The notes beneath the pieces are model-generated. The model had not been told where the DNA came from. It ran no database searches and saw nothing but the letters and a program-made list of their open reading frames with translations. Positions 1-6,681 of a stretch of DNA of 10,605 nucleotides are shown here, one piece after another. Within the stretch, counting starts at the first letter, position 1, and each line of letters starts with the position of its first letter. The DNA is from an uncultured bacterium. GTDB taxonomy: Bacteria > Actinomycetota > Coriobacteriia > Coriobacteriales > Coriobacteriaceae. The stretch lies in assembly GCA_905216075.1 (NCBI GenBank), contig CAJMSO010000040.1:1-10605 (forward strand), written 5' to 3'. The translations under genes were made by a program, and so were the position numbers.

Positions 1-1427
1 TGAAAAACTTCATGGACGATCAGGATTTCCTGCTGAGCACCAAGACCGGCGAGGAGCTGTTCCACAACTTTGCCGAGGGCATGCCTATCGTCGACTACCA
101 CTGCCACATTTCTCCCAAGGAGATCTGGGACGACAAGCGTTTTGAGAACATCACCGAGGTTTGGCTGGGCGGTGACCACTACAAGTGGCGCCTGATGCGT
201 GCAAACGGCGTTGACGAGCGCTTCATTACCGGCGATGCCCCTGCTCGTGAGAAGTTCCAGAAGTGGGCCGAGACCCTGGGCCGTTGTGTGGGCAACCCCG
301 TCTTTGAGTGGAGCCACCTGGAGCTTAAGCGTTACTTTGGCTACGAGGGCGTCCTTAACGGCAAAACCGCTCAGGAGGTCTGGGACCTTGCCAACGCCAA
401 GCTCGCTGAGGCCAGCTTTACCTGCCGTAACCTGATCAAGCAGTCCAACGTCCGCATGATCTGCACTACCGACGACCCCGCCGACAGCTTTGAGTGGCAC
501 AAGAAGATTGCCGCCGACGACAGTTTTGACGTTCAGGTCGTTCCCGCCATGCGCCCCGATGCCGCGCTGCGTATCGAGCGTGGCCAGGAGTTCGCCGACT
601 ACTGCAAGCGCCTTTCCGAGGTTGCCGGCGTCGAGGTCAGCGACTTCGAGGGTATGAAGGCCGCCATCTCCAAGCGCTACGATGTCGCCCACGAGCTGGG
701 CTGCCGCGCTTCCGACCACGCACTCGACTACGTTATGTACGTTCCGGCCACCGCTGACGAGATCGAGGCCATCTTTGCCAAGGGCCTTGCCGCCGAGCCG
801 CTTACCGAGGACGAGGTCCTCAAGTACAAGACGGCCTTTATGCAGTTCGTCGCCGGCGAGTATGTCCGCCTTGGCTGGGCCATGCAGCTGCACTTTGGCT
901 GCAAGCGTGACAACAACCGCGCTATGTTCGCCAAACTCGGTCCCGACACCGGCTACGATTGCATCTCAAACTACACGCCGTCCGACCAGCTGGCCGATTT
1001 CCTCAACTCCATCCAGGAGTCCACGGGTCTGCCCAAGACCATTCTGTACAGCCTGAACCCCATCGACAACACCATGATCGATACCGTGATGGGCTGCTTC
1101 CAGGAGGCTCCGACCGCAGGCAAGATCCAGAACGGTTCCGCCTGGTGGTTCAACGACAACGAGGTCGGTATGCGCGAGCAGCTCACGGCTCTGGCTAACG
1201 AGGGCGTGCTGGGCAACTTTGTGGGCATGCTTACCGATTCCCGCTCCTTCCTGTCCTACCCGCGTCACGAGTACTTCCGTCGCGTGCTGTGCGGCGTGAT
1301 CGGCGAGTGGGTCGAGCAGGGCAAGTATCCGGCCGACATGGAGCTGCTGGGAGCCATCGTGCGCGACATCAGCTACAACAACGCGGTCCGCTACTTTGGC
1401 TTTGACCTGGATACCGTCGAGGCCTAA
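1..1427 (+). CDS. uxaC: Glucuronate/galacturonate isomerase (uronate isomerase), 5' end cut by one base
   Basis: UxaC isomerises D-galacturonate to D-tagaturonate (and D-glucuronate to D-fructuronate), the first cytoplasmic step of hexuronate breakdown. The protein is a metal-dependent amidohydrolase-type TIM barrel. An HxH metal motif (DYHCH) lies about 30 residues in. Other UxaC landmarks follow in order: a GDHYKWR stretch, WSHLELKRYFG, TTDDPADS, CKRDNN, a GSAWWFND segment, and near the C-terminus GMLTDSRSF followed by YPRHEYFRR. Length (~475 residues) is normal for the family. The first ATG inside the window is at 12, but the frame stays open upstream as ?TG-AAA-AAC-TTC-ATG. It would read MKNFMDD, which matches the family N-terminus (MxxFMxxDFLL), so the real start is probably at position 0, just off the window. 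All Asn codons seen are AAC. With UxaB and UxaA downstream and no UxuA/UxuB, the working substrate here is most likely galacturonate. The family call is near certain; the start is inferred. Confidence 0.95.
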   Translation, partial: KNFMDDQDFLLSTKTGEELFHNFAEGMPIVDYHCHISPKEIWDDKRFENITEVWLGGDHYKWRLMRANGVDERFITGDAPAREKFQKWAETLGRCVGNPVFEWSHLELKRYFGYEGVLNGKTAQEVWDLANAKLAEASFTCRNLIKQSNVRMICTTDDPADSFEWHKKIAADDSFDVQVVPAMRPDAALRIERGQEFADYCKRLSEVAGVEVSDFEGMKAAISKRYDVAHELGCRASDHALDYVMYVPATADEIEAIFAKGLAAEPLTEDEVLKYKTAFMQFVAGEYVRLGWAMQLHFGCKRDNNRAMFAKLGPDTGYDCISNYTPSDQLADFLNSIQESTGLPKTILYSLNPIDNTMIDTVMGCFQEAPTAGKIQNGSAWWFNDNEVGMREQLTALANEGVLGNFVGMLTDSRSFLSYPRHEYFRRVLCGVIGEWVEQGKYPADMELLGAIVRDISYNNAVRYFGFDLDTVEA

Positions 1428-1451
1428 ACCCGCATCGAATCACACCGAACT

Positions 1452-1487
1452 CGGGAGCGCCGTTGCCACACGCGGCGCCCCCGTTTT
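1452..1487 (+). terminator. Hairpin with short T-run between uxaC and uxaB
   Basis: An 11-position stem pairs 1452-1462 with 1473-1483. It is all G/C except one A-C mismatch at 1456/1479, has a 10-nt loop, and is followed by TTTT at 1484-1487. It looks like a weak or partial intrinsic terminator, or a processing or stabilising hairpin. Because uxaB must be expressed with uxaC, partial readthrough is the likeliest outcome. The stem is seen directly; its function is inferred. Confidence 0.6.
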
Positions 1488-1523
1488 GCCTGCACGCTAA
1501 CAGCAATCTAAGGAGAGACATCG

Positions 1524-3038
1524 ATGGAGAACATCAGCTACGAGACGCTCGAGAAGATCGGCTACAAGGGCTACCTGCTGCCCAAGGACGCGCCCGAGAA
1601 GGTTCTGCAATTTGGCGAGGGCAATTTCCTGCGCGCCTTCGTCGACCGCTTCTTTGACATGGGCAACGAGGCAACCGGCTGGAACGGCAAGGTTGTCATG
1701 GTCCAGCCCATCAGCGGCGCCTTTGGCTTTGCCGATGGTATCAACGCCCAGGACGACCTGTACACCGTGTTGGTGCGCGGCAAGGAGAACGGCAACACGG
1801 TTGACGAGTCCCGTGTGATCAGCGCCTGCAGCCGCTGCATCAACCCGTACCGCGAGGACGACTACCGCGCCATGATGGAGGTCGCCGTCTCCGACGATTT
1901 GGAGATTATCGTCTCCAACACCACCGAGGCCGGTATCGCCTACGACCCGTCCTGCAAGGCCGACGACATGCCGCCCGCGAGCTTCCCCGCCAAGCTTGCC
2001 CAGGTGCTCCATGCCCGCTGGGCTGCCGGCAAGCAGGGCGTCATCGTGCTCGCCTGCGAGCTCATCGATCACAACGGCGAGGAGCTGCTGCGCATCATGA
2101 ACCAGTACGTGAGCGACTGGGGCTGGGAGGACGAGTTCTCGCAGTGGATGGCCAACGACTGCACCGTCTGCACCACGCTTGTCGACACTATCGTCCCCGG
2201 CCGCATCCGCGACCCCAAGGAGGCCGCTGCCGTGGCCGAGCGCCTGGGCTACGAGGATCCCTTCCTGGCCGTGCGCGAGCCCTTCCAGATGTGGGGCATC
2301 CAGGGCGACGAGTCGCTTGCCGAGAAGCTCCCCTTCGTGAAGGCCGGCCTGCCGGGTGTCTTTGTTACCCCCGATGTCACCCCGTACAAGAAGCGCAAGG
2401 TTCGCATCCTCAATGGCGCCCACACCGCCTTCGTCCCGGGCTCCTGGGTTGCCGGCTTTGACATCGTGCGCGATTGCATGCACGACGAGACCGTCCGCGG
2501 CTTCATGAACACCATGCTCTACGACGAGGTCATCCCGACGCTTGCCGCCGACCTGGACGTCGAGGACTGCAAGGCCTTTGCTGCCGCCGTCGAGAACCGC
2601 TTCGACAACCCGTTTATCGACCACGCGCTGCTCTCCATTTGCCTCAACTCCACGGCCAAATGGCGTGCTCGCGACCTGCCCACGCTCAAGGACTATGTTG
2701 CCGAGACCGGCAACCTGCCCAAGTGCCTGGCGACGAGCCTCGCTACGCTCATCGCCTTCTATACTCAGGAGCTCGTTGCTCGCGAGGGCGATGGCCTGCA
2801 CCTGCGCCGCGCCGACGGCACCGAGTACACCGCTCAGGACGATGCCTTCGTGCTCGATTTCTACGCCGCCCACGCCGGTGCAGACGATACCGAGCTGGTG
2901 CACGACGTGCTCACCAATGAGCAGATGTGGGGCGAGGACCTTACGCAGATCACCGGTCTCGAGGAGTTTGTCGTCAACGCGCTCACCGTCGTGCGTGTCG
3001 AGGGCGCCAAGCAGGCCTTCGCCAACGCTCAAGCGTAA
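1524..3038 (+). CDS. uxaB: Tagaturonate reductase / altronate oxidoreductase
   Basis: UxaB reduces D-tagaturonate to D-altronate with NADH, the second step after UxaC. The 504-residue protein belongs to the long-chain mannitol dehydrogenase (polyol-specific) family. The N-terminal nucleotide-binding half opens with LQFGEGNFLRAF at residues 28-39. The C-terminal half carries KVRILNGAH at 292-300; K292, N297 and H300 have the same spacing as the catalytic Lys/Asn/His of polyol dehydrogenases. A GRIRDP segment near residue 230 also suits the family. The start is supported by a strong Shine-Dalgarno sequence, AAGGAGAG at 1510-1517, six bases before the ATG. The gene lies 96 bases after uxaC, with a hairpin in the gap, and 75 bases before uxaA. 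An alternative would be fructuronate reductase (UxuB), a close relative. Altronate dehydratase immediately downstream favours UxaB. Confidence 0.92.
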   Translation: MENISYETLEKIGYKGYLLPKDAPEKVLQFGEGNFLRAFVDRFFDMGNEATGWNGKVVMVQPISGAFGFADGINAQDDLYTVLVRGKENGNTVDESRVISACSRCINPYREDDYRAMMEVAVSDDLEIIVSNTTEAGIAYDPSCKADDMPPASFPAKLAQVLHARWAAGKQGVIVLACELIDHNGEELLRIMNQYVSDWGWEDEFSQWMANDCTVCTTLVDTIVPGRIRDPKEAAAVAERLGYEDPFLAVREPFQMWGIQGDESLAEKLPFVKAGLPGVFVTPDVTPYKKRKVRILNGAHTAFVPGSWVAGFDIVRDCMHDETVRGFMNTMLYDEVIPTLAADLDVEDCKAFAAAVENRFDNPFIDHALLSICLNSTAKWRARDLPTLKDYVAETGNLPKCLATSLATLIAFYTQELVAREGDGLHLRRADGTEYTAQDDAFVLDFYAAHAGADDTELVHDVLTNEQMWGEDLTQITGLEEFVVNALTVVRVEGAKQAFANAQA

Positions 3039-3044
3039 ATTCCC

Positions 3045-3074
3045 GGTGCGGGCGCCAGACGGCTTGCCCGCGCC
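3045..3074 (+). other. Stable intercistronic hairpin between uxaB and uxaA
   Basis: GGTGCGGGC (3045-3053) pairs with GCCCGCGCC (3066-3074) over nine positions, including one G-U pair. The interior can add GCC (3054-3056) with GGC (3061-3063) around a 4-nt loop. There is no T-run after it, so it is not a classical terminator. It could protect mRNA ends or set relative expression of uxaB and uxaA. Only the base pairing is seen; the role is unknown. Confidence 0.5.
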
Positions 3075-3113
3075 TCGACTTCTGCTCAACCTGTAGGGTT
3101 AGGACCATTTGTA

Positions 3114-4598
3114 ATGAACACTATCCAGATCAATCCGGCCGATAACGTGATCGTCGCGCTGTCGCCGCTTGCCAAGGGCACCGCCGTCGCGGTTCCCGGG
3201 GTGGGCGAGGTCGCTGCCGCGGAGGATATTCCGCAGGGCCACAAGATGGCCGTGCGTGCCATTGCGGCGGGGGAGAACGTTGTCAAGTACGGTCTTCCTA
3301 TCGGCCATGTGACGGGCGACATCCAGCCCGGTCAGTGGCTTCATACGCATAACGTCAAGACCAACCTTTCGGGCGAGGTCGAGTACGTTTACAATCCGAT
3401 GCATCCGGTCGTTGAGCCGGTTGAGCCCGAGACCTTTATGGGCTTCCGTCGCGCCGACGGCCGCGCCGCCACGCGCAACGAGCTGTGGATCATCCCCACG
3501 GTCGGCTGCGTCAACGAGGTCGCACGTGCCATGTGCGAGCAGGCTCAGGATCTGGTCGAGGGTTCGCTGGAGGGCGTCTATTACTTTCCGCATCCGTTTG
3601 GCTGCTCGCAGACCGGCGCCGACCATGCCCAGACCCGTCGCCTGCTGGTAGCGCTCTCGCGTCACGCAAACGCTGCGGGCGTGCTGTTCCTGTCGCTCGG
3701 CTGCGAGAACTGCACGCATCAGCAGGTGCTCGACGAGCTGGGCGAGTACGATCACGAGCGCGTTCGCTTCCTTACCTGCCAAGATGTTGCCGACGAGCAG
3801 GTCGAAGGCCACAAGATTCTGTCTGAGCTGGCCGACCTGGCCAAGCAGGCCAAGCGTGAGCCCATTCCGGCCTCCGAGCTGGTCATTGGCCTTAAGTGCG
3901 GTGGCTCTGACGGTCTTTCGGGCATTACCGCCAACCCCACGATCGGTCGCGTGAGCGATATGCTCGTCGCCCGCGGTGGCACGTCGGTGCTCACCGAGGT
4001 CCCCGAGATGTTTGGCGCCGAGAGCATTCTGCTCGATCGCTGCGAGGACGAGCAGGTGTTTAACGCCGCCTCCGACATGCTCAACGGCTTTAAGGATTAC
4101 TTTATTAGCCATGGCGAGGTCGTCTACGAGAACCCGAGCCCCGGCAACAAGGATGGCGGCATCACCACACTCGAGGACAAGAGCTGCGGCTGCGTGCAAA
4201 AGGGCGGGTCTGCCCCCATCGTCGACGTGCTGCCGTACGCCGGTCAGGCTACCAAGCATGGTCTGAACATGTTGTGCGGTCCGGGCAACGACATGGTATC
4301 CACCACGGCCCTGACGGCTGCCGGCTGCCACGTGATCCTGTTCTCGACCGGCCGCGGCACGCCGTTTGGTGCGCCGGCGCCTACGCTCAAGGTGTTCACC
4401 AACCAGCGCCTGTGCGACCACAAGGCCAACTGGATGGACTTTAACGCCGGTGTGGTGGCTACGGGCGAGCGTACGCTCGATGAGGCTGCCGGCGATCTGT
4501 ATCAGCTGGTGCTGGACACGGCGAGCGGCAAGCTTACCAGCGCCGAGCGTCGCGGCTGTCACGAGATCAGCATCTGGAAGGACGGAGTCTGCCTGTAG
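3114..4598 (+). CDS. uxaA: Altronate dehydratase
   Basis: UxaA dehydrates D-altronate to 2-keto-3-deoxy-D-gluconate, the third step of the pathway, in the cytoplasm. The 494-residue protein has the usual two parts. An N-terminal SAF domain (about residues 10-80) holds the KYGLPIGH segment and the WLHTHNVKT stretch. The large UxaA/GarD dehydratase domain starts near residue 110 (GFRRADGR at 110-117). Recognisable dehydratase signatures are RNELWIIPTVGCVN, HPFGCSQTG, the GCENCTHQQ stretch, KCGGSDG at 261-267 and CGCVQKGG at 358-365, which supply candidate metal-binding cysteines. The start is ATG 3114, with a modest AGGA at 3101-3104. It is the last gene of the uxaCBA unit and is followed by a strong terminator. 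The sequence is complete with no sign of damage. Related galactarate dehydratases share the fold, but linkage to uxaC and uxaB makes altronate the substrate. Confidence 0.95.
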   Translation: MNTIQINPADNVIVALSPLAKGTAVAVPGVGEVAAAEDIPQGHKMAVRAIAAGENVVKYGLPIGHVTGDIQPGQWLHTHNVKTNLSGEVEYVYNPMHPVVEPVEPETFMGFRRADGRAATRNELWIIPTVGCVNEVARAMCEQAQDLVEGSLEGVYYFPHPFGCSQTGADHAQTRRLLVALSRHANAAGVLFLSLGCENCTHQQVLDELGEYDHERVRFLTCQDVADEQVEGHKILSELADLAKQAKREPIPASELVIGLKCGGSDGLSGITANPTIGRVSDMLVARGGTSVLTEVPEMFGAESILLDRCEDEQVFNAASDMLNGFKDYFISHGEVVYENPSPGNKDGGITTLEDKSCGCVQKGGSAPIVDVLPYAGQATKHGLNMLCGPGNDMVSTTALTAAGCHVILFSTGRGTPFGAPAPTLKVFTNQRLCDHKANWMDFNAGVVATGERTLDEAAGDLYQLVLDTASGKLTSAERRGCHEISIWKDGVCL

Positions 4599-4646
4599 CG
4601 ATGACACGTTGAGCGCGTGATTGAATAAGCTGCTGCAAAGACTGGG

Positions 4647-4683
4647 CGACCCCGCCGAGGACAATCTCGGCGGGGTCGTTTTT
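4647..4683 (+). terminator. Strong intrinsic terminator after uxaA
   Basis: CGACCCCGCCGAG (4647-4659) pairs perfectly with CTCGGCGGGGTCG (4666-4678) in a 13-bp stem with a 6-nt loop, followed at once by TTTTT (4679-4683). This is a textbook Rho-independent terminator and closes the uxaCBA transcription unit. Confidence 0.93.
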
Positions 4684-4717
4684 CGTTTCTCGTTGCGTTG
4701 TCGTGCACGGCTTTTTT

Positions 4718-4740
4718 GGGAAGGGTGCCCGGCACCTCCC
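4718..4740. repeat. Short GC-rich inverted repeat in the intergenic region
   Basis: GGTGC (4724-4728) and GCACC (4732-4736) flank CCG, and GGGA (4718-4721) can pair with TCCC (4737-4740). The element follows a run of six T (4712-4717) and lies upstream of the first operator. It has no T-run on its 3' side on the + strand. It may be a dispersed palindromic element or a remnant of regulatory structure; the window has only one copy. Confidence 0.3.
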
Positions 4741-4757
4741 TCATCTCCAGAGAACAA

Positions 4758-4771
4758 TGAACGTTCACCTA
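4758..4771. promoter_or_regulatory. Operator 1 (distal), TGAACGTTCACCTA
   Basis: The first of three copies of a 10-bp perfect palindrome TGAACGTTCA (4758-4767) with the extension CCTA on the right. The 14-bp string is identical to the one at 4878-4891, exactly 120 bp downstream. Central-CG palindromes of this type are typical LacI-family operators. Its distance from the promoter suggests an auxiliary site for DNA looping. The repeat is seen; the regulator is inferred. Confidence 0.65.
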
Positions 4772-4834
4772 GTTGTTGCGTGGTGCTGAATCGACTTGAT
4801 AATCAAAAATGCAGGGATTTTTTCATTTTCAGGC

Positions 4835-4863
4835 CCGTTCAACGGCAAAAAACGACCGTTCAA
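4835..4863. promoter_or_regulatory. Pair of CCGTTCAA direct repeats
   Basis: CCGTTCAA occurs at 4835-4842 and 4856-4863, start to start 21 bp, two helical turns. The first copy also forms the inverted repeat CCGTT-c-AACGG (4835-4845). The pair sits just upstream of an AT-rich GATAATATAC stretch (4865-4874). Direct repeats two turns apart next to a promoter resemble sites for an activator (AraC-like proteins often bind this way), or they may be half-sites of the nearby operators. No activator gene is in view. Confidence 0.4.
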
Positions 4864-4876
4864 GGATAATATACAA

Positions 4877-4888
4877 GTGAACGTTCAC
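4877..4888. promoter_or_regulatory. Operator 2, perfect 12-bp palindrome GTGAACGTTCAC
   Basis: This is the most symmetric of the three operator copies, and it shares TGAACGTTCACCTA with operator 1. It lies directly downstream of the -10-like GATAAT/TAATAT (4865-4872) and overlaps the possible -35 TTCACC (4884-4889) of the next promoter candidate. A bound repressor would block either promoter. This is consistent with LacI-family control of the transporter and pectinase genes. Confidence 0.7.
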
Positions 4889-4912
4889 CTATCATAAGCA
4901 ATCGCGCATAAT
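4884..4912 (+). promoter_or_regulatory. Candidate promoter for the transporter/pectinase unit
   Basis: A -35-like TTCACC (4884-4889) and a -10-like CATAAT (4907-4912, one mismatch to TATAAT) are 17 bp apart. They would place the start site near 4919, inside operator 3. The -35 overlaps operator 2, so both flanking operators could repress it. A second possible -10 lies at 4865-4872 (GATAATAT) but lacks a good -35. This is read by eye; no start site is known. Confidence 0.45.
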
Positions 4913-4917
4913 CTAGC

Positions 4918-4930
4918 TAAACGTTCACCC
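4918..4930. promoter_or_regulatory. Operator 3 (proximal), TAAACGTTCACCC
   Basis: Differs from operators 1 and 2 by one base in the 10-bp core (TAAACGTTCA) and keeps the right-hand ACC extension. Its centre is exactly 40 bp after that of operator 2. A further half-site, TGAACG, follows at 4931-4936. It falls at the predicted transcription start, a standard repressor position. Confidence 0.6.
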
Positions 4931-4994
4931 TGAACGGCATGCAGACAGACGTCGGTATGGACTCCAATGTCTTGTTCCAAGACAATCGAGAAAA

Positions 4995-5003
4995 GAGAGG
5001 GAG
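4995..5003 (+). promoter_or_regulatory. Ribosome binding site fixing the transporter start
   Basis: GAGAGGGAG at 4995-5003 lies a few bases before ATG 5008. The in-frame ATG further upstream at 4939 has no comparable site and would add 23 residues of non-family sequence beside operator 3, so 5008 is chosen. Confidence 0.7.
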
Positions 5004-5007
5004 CTCG

Positions 5008-6567
5008 ATGACTAACAAGATCGGTAAAAAGCGCAAGATCACATTCTGGACGCGCTTGGGCTTTGGTATGGGCGGCATGCTCAACTCCGGTGCCCTGACC
5101 TTTACGCACAGCTACATGGTGCTGTTCCTGTCCACGGAGTGCGGCCTGTCCGCAGGCGAGGCTGCGCTGATCAGCTCGTTCGCCATCTATCTCAACGCCA
5201 TTCTGTGCCCGCTTATGGGCTTTGTGGCCGATAACTTCTACGCTACCAAGATCGGCCGTATCTTTGGCCGCCGCCGTTTCTGGATCTTGCTGGCAATCCC
5301 GATGATGGTCGCCGAGCCGCTCATCTTTGTGGCTACGCCGTTCGGTTTCCCGTACTACTTTGTGCTGTACCTGATCTACAACGTCGCGTATACGTTCTGC
5401 ACCGCCAACCTGTCGCCGCTTACCATCGAGATGACCGACGACTTCAAGGAGCGTACGTACCTCACCGGCTACAAGCACCTCTTTGGTAACGCCGCCGGCT
5501 TCCTGATGGCAGCACTCGTCGGCTTTGGCTTTGGCACCTTCGGCGAGACCAACCCGTTCAGCTACTTCATCATCGCTACGGTCAACGCTTCGGTCATGGC
5601 AATCTCGCTGCTGTGCGTGTACCTGTCCACGTGGGAGCACACCCCCGAGGAGGTGGCTCAGGAGAAGATCGAGAGCGTCGGCGAGGGTATCAAGAAGTTC
5701 TTCATCGACGTTGTCTCTACCTTCCGCAACAAGTCCTTCCGCAAGGTCCTGTATGCACAGGTCTCCACGAAGCTCGCTGCTGCCTGCTGGTCTGCCTGCC
5801 TGTCCTTCTTCATCGTCTACTGCCTGCAGATTCCTAAGTCCTATGAGTCCGTGATGGAGATGCCCGGCAAGGTCGTCGCTATCGTCTGCACCGCCATCTG
5901 GGTTGCCCTCATGGCCAAGAAGGGCTTCCACAAGTCTTGGTACCTGGCCAACGTCGGTTGCGCTGCGTGCATCATCGCCTACAACTACTTCGCCTTTGGT
6001 CAGATTAACGGCACCTCCACGGTCGCCATCGCTATGATCGCCTACCCCATCATCTTCGCTATCTGGAAGTTCTTCTACGTTGGCTTTCAGTATCTGCCCA
6101 ATGTTCTGCTCAACTACATCCCCGATGTCGATGAGCTCATCACCCTGCGTCGTCGCGAGGGCATCTACAGCTCCGCTCAGCAGCTCTGCCAGCAGATTGC
6201 TCAGGCTATCGCTGTAAACGCCTGGGCTATCGTCCTCGCTGCCTCCGGCTTCATTCAGACCGCCGGTAACAGCGACGCCGTGACCCAGCCCGCCACCGTG
6301 CCTCTGTACATCTGCGGCTACATGCTCATTGGCTGCGCCGGCTTCTTCCTGCTCGCGGCTGTCCTTGCCCGCGGCATCAAGATCGACAAGGAGCAGTGCG
6401 ACATCCTCTGCGACGAGATCAAGCGCGTCAAGGAGGGCGGCAAGATGGCCGACGTCCAGCCCGAGGTCAAGGCTCTTTGCGAGGAGCTCTCCGGCTTCAA
6501 GTACGAGGACTGCTTCGCTCACAACAATGTTGGCTTCCAGGACGGCAGCGTAATTCCCGCCGAGTAG
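5008..6567 (+). CDS. GPH-family (MFS_2) sugar:cation symporter, probable galacturonide/oligogalacturonide importer
   Basis: This is an integral membrane transporter of 519 residues with about twelve hydrophobic segments, of the glycoside-pentoside-hexuronide:cation symporter family (the MelB/TogT group). Hallmarks are the basic loop IFGRRRFW (85-92) after an early membrane pair, and DVDELITLRRREGIYSS (373-389), matching the conserved D-x(n)-RREG loop of GPH proteins. The C-terminal ~60 residues after the last membrane segment are hydrophilic and probably cytoplasmic, a longer tail than in MelB. The gene begins the second half of the locus, behind three operators and a terminator, and is followed by its own terminator and then pectin enzymes without signal peptides. 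The context therefore points to import of galacturonate or esterified oligogalacturonides; TogT, an oligogalacturonide carrier of Dickeya, is a GPH member. The family is secure. The substrate is inferred from neighbours, and other hexuronides or pentosides remain possible. Confidence 0.88.
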   Translation: MTNKIGKKRKITFWTRLGFGMGGMLNSGALTFTHSYMVLFLSTECGLSAGEAALISSFAIYLNAILCPLMGFVADNFYATKIGRIFGRRRFWILLAIPMMVAEPLIFVATPFGFPYYFVLYLIYNVAYTFCTANLSPLTIEMTDDFKERTYLTGYKHLFGNAAGFLMAALVGFGFGTFGETNPFSYFIIATVNASVMAISLLCVYLSTWEHTPEEVAQEKIESVGEGIKKFFIDVVSTFRNKSFRKVLYAQVSTKLAAACWSACLSFFIVYCLQIPKSYESVMEMPGKVVAIVCTAIWVALMAKKGFHKSWYLANVGCAACIIAYNYFAFGQINGTSTVAIAMIAYPIIFAIWKFFYVGFQYLPNVLLNYIPDVDELITLRRREGIYSSAQQLCQQIAQAIAVNAWAIVLAASGFIQTAGNSDAVTQPATVPLYICGYMLIGCAGFFLLAAVLARGIKIDKEQCDILCDEIKRVKEGGKMADVQPEVKALCEELSGFKYEDCFAHNNVGFQDGSVIPAE

Positions 6568-6590
6568 GGCAGGCGCATCGTCCAAACCAC

Positions 6591-6635
6591 AGGGCCGTGC
6601 CACCGGAGATCCACCGGCGGGTGCGGCCCTTTTTT
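6591..6635 (+). terminator. Intrinsic terminator after the transporter gene
   Basis: AGGGCCGTGCC (6591-6601) pairs with GGTGCGGCCCT (6620-6630). It contains two adjacent G-U pairs and the loop can fold further through CCGG/CCGG. The stem is followed by six T (6630-6635) and then AAAAA. It should stop or sharply reduce transcription into the GH28 gene, unless it is read through or there is another promoter in the ~46 bases before that gene. Confidence 0.82.
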
Positions 6636-6668
6636 AAAAACGAGTAGTATGAACTTCTGATTACATTT

Positions 6669-6677
6669 GAGGGAGAG
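6669..6677 (+). promoter_or_regulatory. Ribosome binding site fixing the GH28 start
   Basis: GAGGGAGAG at 6669-6677 precedes ATG 6682 by a normal distance. A TTG in frame at 6667 would place this site inside the coding sequence, so ATG 6682 is the better start. Confidence 0.75.
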
Positions 6678-6681
6678 ACCC

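Noticed and set aside
1497..3089. Long open frame on the minus strand opposite uxaB (530 codons)
   Set aside because: Antisense shadow created by strongly biased GC-rich codons. The product is low in complexity with no family features, and the + strand gene is unmistakable.
3099..4757. Long open frame on the minus strand opposite uxaA (552 codons)
   Set aside because: It mirrors uxaA and runs through the strong terminator; no recognisable domain.
4621..4869. 82-codon + strand open frame after uxaA
   Set aside because: It begins at a TTG, runs through the terminator and operator 1, and has no ribosome site or recognisable sequence.
4939..5007. Upstream ATG extending the transporter by 23 residues
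   Set aside because: It has no Shine-Dalgarno sequence and lies next to operator 3. The added residues are hydrophilic and unlike family N-termini; ATG 5008 has a good ribosome site.
4684..5007. Riboswitch in the transporter leader
   Set aside because: No recognised aptamer core or leader terminator is visible. The palindromic operators explain the region better.
4885..6603. Long open frame on the minus strand opposite the transporter (572 codons)
   Set aside because: The hydrophilic, Asp/Gly/Val-rich product is typical of an antisense reading. It spans operators 2 and 3, and the + strand symporter is certain.
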